The notes under the pieces: model-generated | Database searches by the model: none | What the model was told of the DNA's origin: nothing | The model's input: the letters and a program-made list of their open reading frames with translations, nothing else | Part shown: positions 7,879-16,094 of the stretch, one piece after another | Layout of the letters: the number at the start of each line of letters is the position of its first letter | Numbering within the stretch: the stretch's first letter is position 1 | Source: Oscillospiraceae bacterium | GTDB lineage: Bacteria; Bacillota; Clostridia; Oscillospirales; CAG-272 | Reading direction: 5' to 3' | DNA length: 64,000 bases | Assembly (NCBI GenBank): GCA_015064205.1 | Contig: SVSR01000002.1 | Span: 1-64,000 of the forward strand | Translations under genes and position numbers: made by a program

Positions 7879-9351
7879 ATGAATAACAAAATTACAGCAT
7901 TTTTCAAAAGCCGTTCGTTTAAGCGCGGCAGTATGAGCATGGCACTAACGGTAGCCGTTATCGCAGCTGTCATTATACTTAATATTATCATTACGGCTCT
8001 TGCTCACAAATACTATCTCTACATAGATATGACCAAGGACAGCGTGTTCAAGCTTACAGACGAGGCGCTTGCCATCGTCGAGGGTATTGACGACGAGGTA
8101 AACATCATTTTCTGCGACGACTCAGACTCTCTGCAGTCTAATTTGTATCAGAAAACGGTGTATAACACCGCGCTTGAGCTTTCCTCTAAGTTTGATAACA
8201 TAAACATCAAGCACGTTGACGTATACAAAAATCCTTCTTCGGTTTCAAAATACAAGACTACGCAGGGCACGAAAATAACCGACCAAAGCATTATCGTTGA
8301 AAGCGGCTCGGAATCTATCGTATACACGCTAAACGCTTTCTTTACGTATAACGAATCGGGATACGTTTGGGCCTACAACGGCGAATACAAGCTTATATCA
8401 GGTATTTTACGCGTTACGGCGGATGAAAACCCTAAGGCTTTGTTTACAACAGGACACGGCGAAAGCCTTGTTGACGAGGCTCTGTGGGCGCTCTTTGCGG
8501 ATGCAGGCTATGAAGTAAATATTATAAATCTTATAGAAAACGACATTCCCGAAGATACTCGCTTTGTTATAATAAACGACCCTATATACGATTTTCAGGG
8601 AATAAGCGCAGATACCGAGGGCAAAAAATCGGAGATCGAGAAAATAGACGATTTCCTTGACGATTTCGGATGCCTTGCAGTATTTACCGATCCTGAAACA
8701 CCTGAACTTCCCGAGCTTTATTCTTTCCTTAAAGAATGGGGCATAGCGTTTGGAGAGCATACTCTGAGAGATTACAATCATTCTCTTACAACAGACGGGC
8801 TCTCGCTCGTTGCAGAGTACGCCAAGGGAGAAACAGAGGGGGCAACACTTATACGCGATATAACCAAGATTGCAGAACCCCCGAAGGCAATAGTGAAAAA
8901 TGCAAGGCCTGTTGATATTCTCTTTGACACAAGCGGTTCAAGAAGTGTTTCTCCAATACTGACAACGTCAAGCAAGGCTATGCTTGGAGATAAGAATGAA
9001 AACCTCGTTGACGGCGGTAGATTCAATCTAATGACTCTTTCAAGCGAAATGAGATATATTGATAATCAGGATAAATACTCGTTCGTTCTTGCATGCGGCT
9101 CAACAAATTTTGCAACTAACGAGTATATTGGCCAGAAGGCATACTCAAACAGCGACATACTCCATGCCGCAATGAAGCAGATGGGACAGGAGAGAATCCC
9201 TGTGAACCTTGATCTCAAACCATTTGATAATACATCTCTTGACATAACCGCAAGCGAGGCAACAAACTGGTCGCTTGCAATAATACTTATACTTCCGATA
9301 ACTGCGATAATATTCTGCACTGTAATTCTTATAAGGAGACGCCACGCATGA
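7879..9351 (+). CDS. GldG-like ABC auxiliary protein (ABC_transp_aux domain)
   Basis: This 490-residue protein has an N-terminal membrane helix (about 20-43), a large extracytoplasmic region and a C-terminal helix (about 465-485) followed by RRRHA. The motifs DMTKDSVFKLTDEALAIV and LFTTGHGESLVDEALWALFADAGYEV are typical of GldG/ABC_transp_aux proteins, which have a flavodoxin-like extracytoplasmic domain. It is preceded by GGAGGG and overlaps the DUF4340 gene by four bases. It presumably works with the permease; biochemical function is unknown in the family. Confidence 0.85.
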   Translation: MNNKITAFFKSRSFKRGSMSMALTVAVIAAVIILNIIITALAHKYYLYIDMTKDSVFKLTDEALAIVEGIDDEVNIIFCDDSDSLQSNLYQKTVYNTALELSSKFDNINIKHVDVYKNPSSVSKYKTTQGTKITDQSIIVESGSESIVYTLNAFFTYNESGYVWAYNGEYKLISGILRVTADENPKALFTTGHGESLVDEALWALFADAGYEVNIINLIENDIPEDTRFVIINDPIYDFQGISADTEGKKSEIEKIDDFLDDFGCLAVFTDPETPELPELYSFLKEWGIAFGEHTLRDYNHSLTTDGLSLVAEYAKGETEGATLIRDITKIAEPPKAIVKNARPVDILFDTSGSRSVSPILTTSSKAMLGDKNENLVDGGRFNLMTLSSEMRYIDNQDKYSFVLACGSTNFATNEYIGQKAYSNSDILHAAMKQMGQERIPVNLDLKPFDNTSLDITASEATNWSLAIILILPITAIIFCTVILIRRRHA

Positions 9352-10916
9352 GCGAAAACAACGAAAAAAATGAAGGTATATTCGACGAGCCAAAGCCGAG
9401 ATATACCGCAAAGAAAAAACATCACGACGATTTCAGGCGGCAGGCAAGAATTCTTCTTATCGTGTTCCTTATTGCTATGATCTCTCTCTTTGCCTATCTC
9501 TTCGTTATTAAGCCTATAGTTGAGAAAACAGAAGAGATACCCGAAGAATTACCTGTGCTTCTTGACGGAGAAGTGCTTGGCCCGCAAAACAGAATACTCA
9601 TTATGGAGTATCTTAAAAAGGACGATATCGCATCCGTTGACGTTCATAACGAGCACGGCGACTTCGGCTTTGAATACAACGAAGAGGACGACGCGTTCTA
9701 CTTAAAGGGTAACAAATCAGCCGCATACAGCAAGGAAGTTTTCCAGAATCTGCTCTCTGCGGCAGGCTACACGCTTGCCATGGAGCGAATTACAGATTAT
9801 ACCGAAAACTTTTCTGAGTACGGTCTTTCAGAGCTTGATAATCCTGCATGGTATATACTGACGGGCAGAAACGGTACTTCTCACAAGCTCTATATAGGCG
9901 ACCCACTCCCGTCAGGCGCAGGCTACTACGTAAGATACGACGGACGAGACGCGGTGTACGTTCTTGACTACACTATATCCGAAACTCTTCTTGCTCCGAT
10001 CGAGGCAATAATCGCGCCTACCCTCGCTTTTCCTGCCGGTCAGAGCGGTTATTACATGCTTGATAACTTTGCTCTCAAAAAAGACGGCGAGATAGCCATA
10101 GCGTTGGAATATCTTGATGAAGAAACACGCAAGGCATCTGGGATTGCCACGATGCACAGATTCATCTATCCCGAAGAGTACGTTCCAAGCGACACCTCTT
10201 ATCTTGAAGTATTTGCCCATTTTGCCGATTATACAGGTATTTCAACTTTGGTATATCAACCTGATATCGATGACATAAAAAAATACGGCCTTGAAAAGCC
10301 GAAATACGATCTGTATTTTGAAGTCATGGGCATGCCGAATAATATCATCTTCAGTGAAAAGAATGAAAACGGCAACTACTATGCATATTCCCCTGTATTT
10401 GACATAATAAGCGAGGTTGAAGCATCAAAAGCCGACTGGCTTGAATGGGGTCTTTTGAACTGGATAGAAAGGCCTCTGCTTCAGGTTAGCATATTTAATA
10501 TTGATGAGATCTCTATTGAAAGTGAAAAAGCCGATTACCGTTTTGTTTTAGAAAGCGATGAAGCAGGTGTCAAGTCTGTGTATGAAGCAATAAGCCAAAG
10601 AGACATTACAGATATTGATAACTTCAAGAAGTTCTATCAGACGATACTTATGACAAATCTTCAGGACTATGCAGAGCTGACAGAAGATAAGACAGCTTCG
10701 CTCGAAGAAGAAGGCCCATACATGACGATGACGGTAAAAATGAAGGACAATACTTCAAAGGTATACAAATTCTATCCTTATGAAACGCGCCGTGCATACT
10801 ACACCACAAACGGGGTTGGAGACTTCTATATTATCCGCGACCGTATGGTAAAGATAATTGATGACGCTGCAAAGGTTGTTGCGGGCGAGACCGTTGTTCC
10901 CGAAGCTAATAACTGA
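9348..10916 (+). CDS. DUF4340-domain membrane-anchored protein
   Basis: The 522-residue protein has a short cytoplasmic N-terminus, one membrane helix (about 33-53, ILLIVFLIAMISLFAYLFVI) and a long extracytoplasmic region. That region repeats features of DUF4340: ITDYTENFSEYGLSELDNPAWYI and IDDIKKYGLEKPKYDLYF look like tandem copies. DUF4340 genes often follow GldF/GldG genes, and the ATGA overlap with the GldG-like gene supports a shared complex. Function is unknown. A terminator seven bases after the stop ends the run. Confidence 0.85.
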   Translation: MSENNEKNEGIFDEPKPRYTAKKKHHDDFRRQARILLIVFLIAMISLFAYLFVIKPIVEKTEEIPEELPVLLDGEVLGPQNRILIMEYLKKDDIASVDVHNEHGDFGFEYNEEDDAFYLKGNKSAAYSKEVFQNLLSAAGYTLAMERITDYTENFSEYGLSELDNPAWYILTGRNGTSHKLYIGDPLPSGAGYYVRYDGRDAVYVLDYTISETLLAPIEAIIAPTLAFPAGQSGYYMLDNFALKKDGEIAIALEYLDEETRKASGIATMHRFIYPEEYVPSDTSYLEVFAHFADYTGISTLVYQPDIDDIKKYGLEKPKYDLYFEVMGMPNNIIFSEKNENGNYYAYSPVFDIISEVEASKADWLEWGLLNWIERPLLQVSIFNIDEISIESEKADYRFVLESDEAGVKSVYEAISQRDITDIDNFKKFYQTILMTNLQDYAELTEDKTASLEEEGPYMTMTVKMKDNTSKVYKFYPYETRRAYYTTNGVGDFYIIRDRMVKIIDDAAKVVAGETVVPEANN

Positions 10917-10922
10917 TAACTC

Positions 10923-10964
10923 AAAAAGAGGTTGTTCCTATTTATGTCAACAACCTCTTTCTTT
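10923..10964. terminator. Terminator between convergent DUF4340 and HTH genes
   Basis: The stem AAAGAGGTTGTT/AACAACCTCTTT with a 12-base loop can serve both strands; A/T runs lie on each side. Confidence 0.85.
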
Positions 10965-11178
10965 ATTCACCCATTTTCTTTATCAGGTATATATTCTGCA
11001 ATATGCAAAGCTCACAGTTTAATATTTTGCACAGATTATCAAGTGTATATGTTGTAACGCTTGCATTTTTTCTAAGCTTATCAAGCATTCCGAAGCTTAT
11101 TTTATATTCTTTATTTAACTTATACTGCGATACACCGCGTTTTTTCATCGTATCCCAAAGCTTATTATAAACTATCAT
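10963..11178 (-). CDS. Small XRE-type helix-turn-helix regulator
   Basis: The 71-residue protein is a stand-alone HTH_26/Cro-C1-type DNA-binding domain (GVSQYKLNKEYKISFGMLDKLRKN; TYTLDNLCKILNCELCILQ). Such small proteins bind operators as dimers. GGAGGTG lies upstream of the ATG. The neighbours (DUF4340 gene and MFS transporter) do not reveal a target, and I see no clear palindrome in its own 99-bp upstream region, only a TATAAT-like -10 element. Confidence 0.75.
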   Translation of the reverse strand: MIVYNKLWDTMKKRGVSQYKLNKEYKISFGMLDKLRKNASVTTYTLDNLCKILNCELCILQNIYLIKKMGE

Positions 11179-11239
11179 CTATTGCACCTCCACAATTTTA
11201 CAAATTTATTATAATATGTAATCTTATACTTGACATAGT

Positions 11240-11271
11240 AAAAAAGCAAGCTTTTTGAGCTTGCTTTTTTG
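11240..11271 (-). terminator. Terminator of the MFS transporter gene
   Basis: AAAAAGCAAGCT/AGCTTGCTTTTT stem just after the transporter stop codon (read on the minus strand), with T runs on both strands. Confidence 0.85.
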
Positions 11272-11277
11272 TTTGTA

Positions 11278-12576
11278 TTATGCATTTATTGTTTCTGCCT
11301 CTTTTTCTGCCGCTTCAACATGCTTTCTTTCCTTATGCGCAGCCGTTATAACATACTGCATTACAAGCGTTGCAATAATCATGAGCCCGCAGCTAATGTA
11401 GATCGCTATATTGTAGCTGCCCGTTTTATCGTAGCATAAGTTTGCAACCGGTGCACCTAGTGCATAGCCTGCAGTATTTACAGATACGAACAAACCAAGA
11501 ATTTTATTGTATGACTTTTCGCCGAACAAATCATTTGAATAAATGGGAAGCATGATCGTTTCAAGCGGAAGCGCGAGAGAGGAGAATATTCCGTATATCA
11601 TTGCAAGAAGCTTGCCCATCGGGGAGTTTGTTACGTTTGCAAGCATAAACATTACTATAATTGCTGTAATTGCACAAAGGTTAGAGGTTTTTCTAAGCCC
11701 GAATTTATCATATATTATGCCAACTCCGAATTTAAATACTGTAAGTGCAAGCGAATGAGCGCTAAGTACAAGCGCAACGTACGACTCATCAAGTCCAACG
11801 TCTCTCAAAAGAGGAGCAGCTATTCCGCTTATACCCTGTAAAAGCATACCCGTTATAAAAATACATACTGCCGCGGCATAAAAATATGTTCTTTTCATTG
11901 CCTGACTGTATTCAATTCCCGACCACGTCTGACCTCGCGCCTTCTTTTTATGCTTTACAAAACCGGTATCCTCTGCTCCCTTAGGATTATTTTTGAAGAA
12001 TACCATTACTATCGCACCGACAACAAGAAGAATAAGTGCAACAAGACGGTAAGCGTCCTTATATCCGTCTGTTATACCTTCCTGGTATATTATAGGGGAT
12101 ACTATCTGTACAGATATTGCCGCGCCTATGCCGTTAGCGGCAAGAACCGCACCCATGATAGTTCCGCGGTTTTCGGTAAACCACTTATTTATAACAGAAC
12201 CTACCATTGTTGTAGTAGTCCAGGAGAGCCCGAGGCCGAGGAAAATACCGCCTATGTAAAATATAAAAACGTTGGAAGCAAACGAGTATATCAGGCAGGA
12301 CGCTATAAGGCAAACAAATCCGGCTCCGATAAGTTTTTTTGCTCCAAAACGAGTAATAAGTGTTCCAAAGAAGATGTTTACAACTGCTGTTGTGATAAAT
12401 CTGCAGCTGTCGTTAATAGAAAATGCACTTCGCGAAATTCCAAGATGCTCGGTTATAGCCGCAACGTACAGGCTCTTTGACGAACTGCAAAATCCAAGCA
12501 CCGTGCATACCATTAAAAAGCACAACCCCATGATCACCCATTTGTAATCAAACCTTTTTTTATCCGGAATATTCAT
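11278..12576 (-). CDS. MFS transporter (OFA/monocarboxylate-like)
   Basis: The 432-residue protein has 12 predicted membrane helices and the two-halved major facilitator layout. The loop 2-3 region FGTLITRFGAKKLIGAGF corresponds to the MFS signature. Its nearest look-alikes by eye are oxalate/formate-antiporter-like Clostridia transporters, so an organic acid is a reasonable but unproven substrate. The track start at 12792 runs back through the tRNA terminator. I chose ATG 12576, which has GGAGGTATAAC upstream and a promoter about 65-90 bp further upstream. Single-gene unit with its own terminator. Confidence 0.85.
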   Translation of the reverse strand: MNIPDKKRFDYKWVIMGLCFLMVCTVLGFCSSSKSLYVAAITEHLGISRSAFSINDSCRFITTAVVNIFFGTLITRFGAKKLIGAGFVCLIASCLIYSFASNVFIFYIGGIFLGLGLSWTTTTMVGSVINKWFTENRGTIMGAVLAANGIGAAISVQIVSPIIYQEGITDGYKDAYRLVALILLVVGAIVMVFFKNNPKGAEDTGFVKHKKKARGQTWSGIEYSQAMKRTYFYAAAVCIFITGMLLQGISGIAAPLLRDVGLDESYVALVLSAHSLALTVFKFGVGIIYDKFGLRKTSNLCAITAIIVMFMLANVTNSPMGKLLAMIYGIFSSLALPLETIMLPIYSNDLFGEKSYNKILGLFVSVNTAGYALGAPVANLCYDKTGSYNIAIYISCGLMIIATLVMQYVITAAHKERKHVEAAEKEAETINA

Positions 12577-12638
12577 GTTATACCTCCGATACTCCAAACG
12601 CGCTGTCAAAAGCTTACTTGTTTTATTTCTATACATAT

Positions 12639-12667
12639 ATTTTACCACAATAAAAATTTTATGGCAA
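12639..12667 (-). promoter_or_regulatory. Sigma-A promoter of the MFS gene
   Basis: On the minus strand TTGCCA (12667-12662), 17 bp, TAAAAT (12644-12639), with a TGG extended -10. Confidence 0.7.
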
Positions 12668-12777
12668 TGTAAGTTATTCCAAAATACCGGAAAATATTTC
12701 TGTATTTTTGTTAAATTTATAGCAAAGACGATAATACAACGTGCGGTCCGACCAGTTCTAGTCCGTTTTATAGATAT

Positions 12778-12812
12778 AAAAAAGAAAAACACGCCTTTTG
12801 GCGTGTTTTTCT
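12778..12812 (-). terminator. Terminator of the tRNA gene
   Basis: The hairpin GAAAAACACGCC/GGCGTGTTTTTC starts a few bases after the CCA end of the tRNA and is followed by a T run on the minus strand. Confidence 0.85.
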
Positions 12813-12815
12813 TTC

Positions 12816-12892
12816 TGGTGGGCCAACAGGGACTCGAACCCCGGACCGACCGGTTATGAGCCGGTGGCTCTAACCAACTGAGCTATTGGCCC
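12816..12892 (-). tRNA. tRNA with CAU anticodon, probably tRNA-Ile2 (alternatively elongator tRNA-Met)
   Basis: The 77-nt cloverleaf on the minus strand includes an encoded CCA. It has acceptor GGGCCAA/TTGGCCC, D arm GCTC...GAGC, anticodon stem ACCGG/CCGGT with loop CTCATAA (anticodon CAT) and T arm CGGGG TTCGAGT CCCTG. The CGGCTCATAACCG core resembles Gram-positive tRNA-Ile(CAU), read as AUA after lysidine modification, more than the GGTTCATACCC core of elongator Met. A initiator tRNA is unlikely, since its three GC anticodon-stem pairs pattern is absent. The Ile/Met choice needs TilS-identity analysis. Confidence 0.93.
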
Positions 12893-12910
12893 TCATTTGG
12901 TGACTGATAA

Positions 12911-12939
12911 ATTATATCACAGTTAACTTACTTTGTCAA
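12911..12939 (-). promoter_or_regulatory. Consensus sigma-A promoter of the tRNA gene
   Basis: On the minus strand TTGACA (12939-12934), exactly 17 bp, TATAAT (12916-12911), about 18 bp before the tRNA 5' end. A full-consensus promoter is typical of a stable-RNA gene. Confidence 0.92.
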
Positions 12940-12984
12940 GACTATTTTTTCAGATTTTTTATATTTTACACTACTTTTATGCTA

Positions 12985-13013
12985 TTGCCATTTAAGAAAA
13001 TATATGATAAAAT
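12985..13013 (+). promoter_or_regulatory. Promoter of the iron alcohol dehydrogenase gene
   Basis: TTGCCA (12985-12990), 17 bp, TAAAAT (13008-13013). The transcript would begin near 13020, about 30 bases before the ATG. Confidence 0.7.
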
Positions 13014-13050
13014 TATATTATATAGTTTTATGTCACAAAGGAGTTTTTTT

Positions 13051-14178
13051 ATGAGCTTTGATTTTTATATGCCCACAAAAATCTATTCCGGCGAAAATGC
13101 ACTTACGTCTGCCTCAGGCGAATTCTCAGGCTTTAAGCATGCTATTATTGTAACCGGTAAGCGCAGCGCAAAGCTTTGCGGTGCGCTTGACGACGTTACA
13201 GGTATGCTTGACTTGTTAAACGTAAAATATACACTTTTTGATAAAATCGGAGAAAATCCCCTTCTTTCCGTTTGCTATGAGGGCGGACAGACGGCGATTA
13301 CAGCCGGTGCTGACCTTGTTATCGGTATCGGCGGCGGTTCTCCTCTGGATGCCGCTAAGGCTATTGCGGCATTCGGGGCAAACAGCACATTAAAAGAAGA
13401 TGAGATATTTAATGCTTCCATAAAAACTATGCTCCCGCTTATTCTTATACCGACTACTGCAGGCACGGGAAGCGAAGCCAACAATTACTCCGTTCTCACA
13501 CTTGATATAGATAATGTTAAGAAGACGTTCAAGAATGATAAATCATATGCAAAAGCCGCTATTCTCAACCCGAAATATACGTACACACTCTCTTATGACT
13601 ATACTATGAGCACTGCACTTGACGCATTCTGCCATTGTATTGAATCCTATCTTTCTCCCAAGTCAACAGATATTTCTTCAATGCTTGCTCTATACGGTGC
13701 GAAAAAAATATGGAACGCATTCAAGGCGATTAAAAACAGACCCGACGCGCTTTCAGACACGTCAGATCTTGCCGTCAGAGCTATCCGCGCCGATCTTATG
13801 TCTGCGGCATGTGCCGGCGGTATTGCAATAAACACTACAGGCACCGGTTTTCCACACCCTCTCGGATACAGTCTGACACTATACAGTAACATACCTCACG
13901 GTAAAGCCTGCGCCTGCTTTACGGGCGAATATATAAAATATAACGCAAAAGAGGAGCTTGGCAACAGAAAGATATGCAATTTCGCCGCGCATCTTGAAAC
14001 AACACCTGATGAGATCGCATACGTTATACCAGAGCTTGCAGGCATCTCACTCAGTCTTAGCAATGAAGAAATTGAAAGATACGTGAACTCCGTAAAAAAT
14101 GCAGCAAATTACACTAACAGTCCGTACGTAATAAACTATGAAGACATGATCGATATTTATAAAAGACTGTTTATATGA
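13051..14178 (+). CDS. Iron-containing (group III) alcohol dehydrogenase
   Basis: The 375-residue NAD(P)-dependent dehydrogenase has the Rossmann-like GIGGGSPLDAAKAIA motif (about 93-107), TTAGTGSEA (about 130-140) and the metal-ligand segment DAFCHCIESYLS. The second iron-ligand region reads GFPHPLGYSLTLYSNIPHGKACA. It should interconvert an aldehyde or ketone and an alcohol; the substrate is not readable. The track start at 12979 would place the promoter inside the gene, so ATG 13051 (AAAGGAG upstream) is used. It is a single-gene unit. Confidence 0.9.
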   Translation: MSFDFYMPTKIYSGENALTSASGEFSGFKHAIIVTGKRSAKLCGALDDVTGMLDLLNVKYTLFDKIGENPLLSVCYEGGQTAITAGADLVIGIGGGSPLDAAKAIAAFGANSTLKEDEIFNASIKTMLPLILIPTTAGTGSEANNYSVLTLDIDNVKKTFKNDKSYAKAAILNPKYTYTLSYDYTMSTALDAFCHCIESYLSPKSTDISSMLALYGAKKIWNAFKAIKNRPDALSDTSDLAVRAIRADLMSAACAGGIAINTTGTGFPHPLGYSLTLYSNIPHGKACACFTGEYIKYNAKEELGNRKICNFAAHLETTPDEIAYVIPELAGISLSLSNEEIERYVNSVKNAANYTNSPYVINYEDMIDIYKRLFI

Positions 14179-14186
14179 ATAGATAC

Positions 14187-14218
14187 AAAAACCGCTTCGG
14201 GTTGACCGAAGCGGTTTT
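14187..14218. terminator. Bidirectional terminator between the alcohol dehydrogenase gene and asnA
   Basis: The perfect stem AAAACCGCTTCGG/CCGAAGCGGTTTT with a 5-base loop separates convergent genes. Confidence 0.92.
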
Positions 14219-14223
14219 ATATA

Positions 14224-15228
14224 TTAAAGTAAGCTTATTCCGTTTTTCTTGCAAACATTTATCGTATTATCGTCCCATATTGACGACTGTACCTCTCCGA
14301 TGTGCGCCTTCTGCAAGAAGAACATGCACATTCTCGACTGACCGATACCGCCGCCTATCGTATACGGGAGCTTTCCTTCAAGAAGCGCCTTGTGGAAATC
14401 AAGCTCTGCTCTCTCAGGGCAGCCGCGCTCGTTAAGCTGTGATATAAGAGCTTGTTCATCAACTCTTATTCCCATTGACGAAAGCTCAAGCGCAATATTA
14501 AGAAGCGGATAATATACGATTATATCGCCGTTCAAGCTCCAGTCGTCATAGTCGGGTGCTCTGCCGTCATGTATCTTACCGGACTTCAGCTTTCCTCCTA
14601 TCTGCATTATAAACACGGCCCCGTATTTTTTAGCAGCCGCATATTCGCGCTCCTTTGCGCTCATATCGGGATATTCGTCTTCAAGCTCTTGTGTTGTTAT
14701 AAACTTTATATCATCGGGAAGCTGTCTTTTTATAAACGAATACTCGTATGAAATATAATACTCGGTATGAAGAAGCGCGCGGTATATACGCTTAACTGTA
14801 AGCTTAAGTGTGTCAAGCGTACGTTCTTCTTTTTTTAGTATCTTTTCCCAATCCCACTGGTCAACAAATACCGAATGAATATTATCAACGTCCTCGTCAC
14901 GGCGGATGGCGTTCATATCGGTATAAAGTCCCTCACCGGGATTAAAGTCGTATATGCTCAGCGCATACCTCTTCCATTTCGCAAGCGACTGTACTATTTC
15001 GGCATTATCGCACACATTCTTTATGTCAAATCCAACAGGACGTTCAATGCCGTTTAGCGTATCGTTGAGTCCCGACTCACGCTTTACGAAAAGCGGCGCT
15101 GACACGCGCGTAAGATTAAGCTGTATAGCAAGGTCGCGCTCGAAAAAGTCCTTGACCTTTTTTATTGCAACCTGCGTCTGACGAAGGTCTAAAAGCGGCT
15201 TATAGCCGTCCGGTATAAAAAACTCCAT
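14224..15228 (-). CDS. asnA: Aspartate-ammonia ligase (asparagine synthetase A)
   Basis: The 334-residue class-II-synthetase-like enzyme makes asparagine from aspartate, ammonia and ATP. Motifs are intact: TQVAIKKVKDFFERDLAIQLNLTRVSAPLFV at the start, LNDTLNGIERPVGFDI, YTDMNAIRRDEDVDN, DQWDWEK and GGGIGQSRMCMFFLQK (ATP/aspartate pocket). Length equals the E. coli enzyme (330). It is 20 bases downstream of the DUF1643 gene and probably shares its promoter. Confidence 0.96.
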   Translation of the reverse strand: MEFFIPDGYKPLLDLRQTQVAIKKVKDFFERDLAIQLNLTRVSAPLFVKRESGLNDTLNGIERPVGFDIKNVCDNAEIVQSLAKWKRYALSIYDFNPGEGLYTDMNAIRRDEDVDNIHSVFVDQWDWEKILKKEERTLDTLKLTVKRIYRALLHTEYYISYEYSFIKRQLPDDIKFITTQELEDEYPDMSAKEREYAAAKKYGAVFIMQIGGKLKSGKIHDGRAPDYDDWSLNGDIIVYYPLLNIALELSSMGIRVDEQALISQLNERGCPERAELDFHKALLEGKLPYTIGGGIGQSRMCMFFLQKAHIGEVQSSIWDDNTINVCKKNGISLL

Positions 15229-15248
15229 TATAGCATTCCTTTCACGGA

Positions 15249-15875
15249 TTATTCTTTTATTAAAACTGTATTTACGTATGTACTGACGTCAAACTCGTCA
15301 AGCAAAGAGTCCTTTTTCAGATAAAGAGGATGGTGCGGATGCCCTGCTTTTGAAATCTTGCCCGACGTGTACCACTTAACTGAGTATTCGCGGCCTAGGT
15401 CTATCATATCGGCAACGCATCCTGCAAGATAGTCTCTTTCTTCTATTATTGCACCCCATGCCGCCCACAAAGACGGCGACTTGCTTCTTTCAAGCACATA
15501 TCTGAATGCCTTCATATTTTCTCTGTGCAAGTGCAAGTTGCACTCTTTATCCATATCCGAAGGCTTGGTTGCACGCTCGGCGTACACGTTGAACATAATA
15601 AAGCTGTCATATCCGTTATGCTTTGCTATACGCTCAACGCTTTTAAGCGTATTATCAAGATTTCCCGGTACAGCCGTTGAGGGATTTATTCCGATACATA
15701 TAAGCGGATTTTCCCCTTTTGTTCCGAGTATGTATCTGTACTCAGAGTATCTTGGCGGCACATACAGCCAGTCTTCAGGGGAGAACTCTCCTTTATTATA
15801 GCTTTCGTATTCCAAAAGCGTACTTTCAAACGAGTCTATTTCAATATTTACGGTGTCTGTACGGGGTATATGCAT
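15249..15875 (-). CDS. DUF1643-domain protein
   Basis: The 208-residue soluble protein matches the DUF1643 pattern: RYILGTKGENPLICIGINPSTAVPGNLDNTLKSVERIAKHNGYDSFIMFNVYAERATKP, and later SLWAAWGAII and GHPHHPLYLKKD. The family has no established biochemical role; the conserved NPS and GHPxHPLY motifs suggest a nucleic acid or nucleotide function by analogy with uracil-DNA-glycosylase-like folds, but this is inference. It leads a two-gene unit with asnA. Confidence 0.85.
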   Translation of the reverse strand: MHIPRTDTVNIEIDSFESTLLEYESYNKGEFSPEDWLYVPPRYSEYRYILGTKGENPLICIGINPSTAVPGNLDNTLKSVERIAKHNGYDSFIMFNVYAERATKPSDMDKECNLHLHRENMKAFRYVLERSKSPSLWAAWGAIIEERDYLAGCVADMIDLGREYSVKWYTSGKISKAGHPHHPLYLKKDSLLDEFDVSTYVNTVLIKE

Positions 15876-15906
15876 AATAACACCTCTTAACTATATCAAT
15901 GTTTTT

Positions 15907-15935
15907 ATTGTAGCATTTATTAGTTAAATTGTCAA
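15907..15935 (-). promoter_or_regulatory. Sigma-A promoter of DUF1643-asnA
   Basis: On the minus strand TTGACA (15935-15930), 17 bp, TACAAT (15912-15907). Confidence 0.85.
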
Positions 15936-16031
15936 CAAAAAGAGTTTCTTAATAAAATAATTGGCTCAAGCCCTCTATTTTTACTCTAAATTCGGGGAAA
16001 ATACACAAATATTCCCCGCAAGTTTTTACAA

Positions 16032-16065
16032 CCGTCAAAAAACCGTCACATTTGTCAAGTAAAAT
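16032..16065 (+). promoter_or_regulatory. Putative activator-dependent promoter of the MacAB-like operon
   Basis: A TAAAAT -10 (16060-16065) lacks a recognisable -35. In that place lie direct GTCA repeats (CCGTCA at 16032 and 16043, TTGTCA at 16052; steps of 11 and 9 bp), a spacing that could bind a response regulator. No regulator gene is adjacent. Confidence 0.35.
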
Positions 16066-16094
16066 TATCCCAGTAAATTACAGGAGGGATAGTT

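Noticed and set aside
12577-12792. 72-residue N-terminal extension of the MFS transporter
   Set aside because: It translates the promoter and the hairpin behind the tRNA gene; ATG 12576 has GGAGG.
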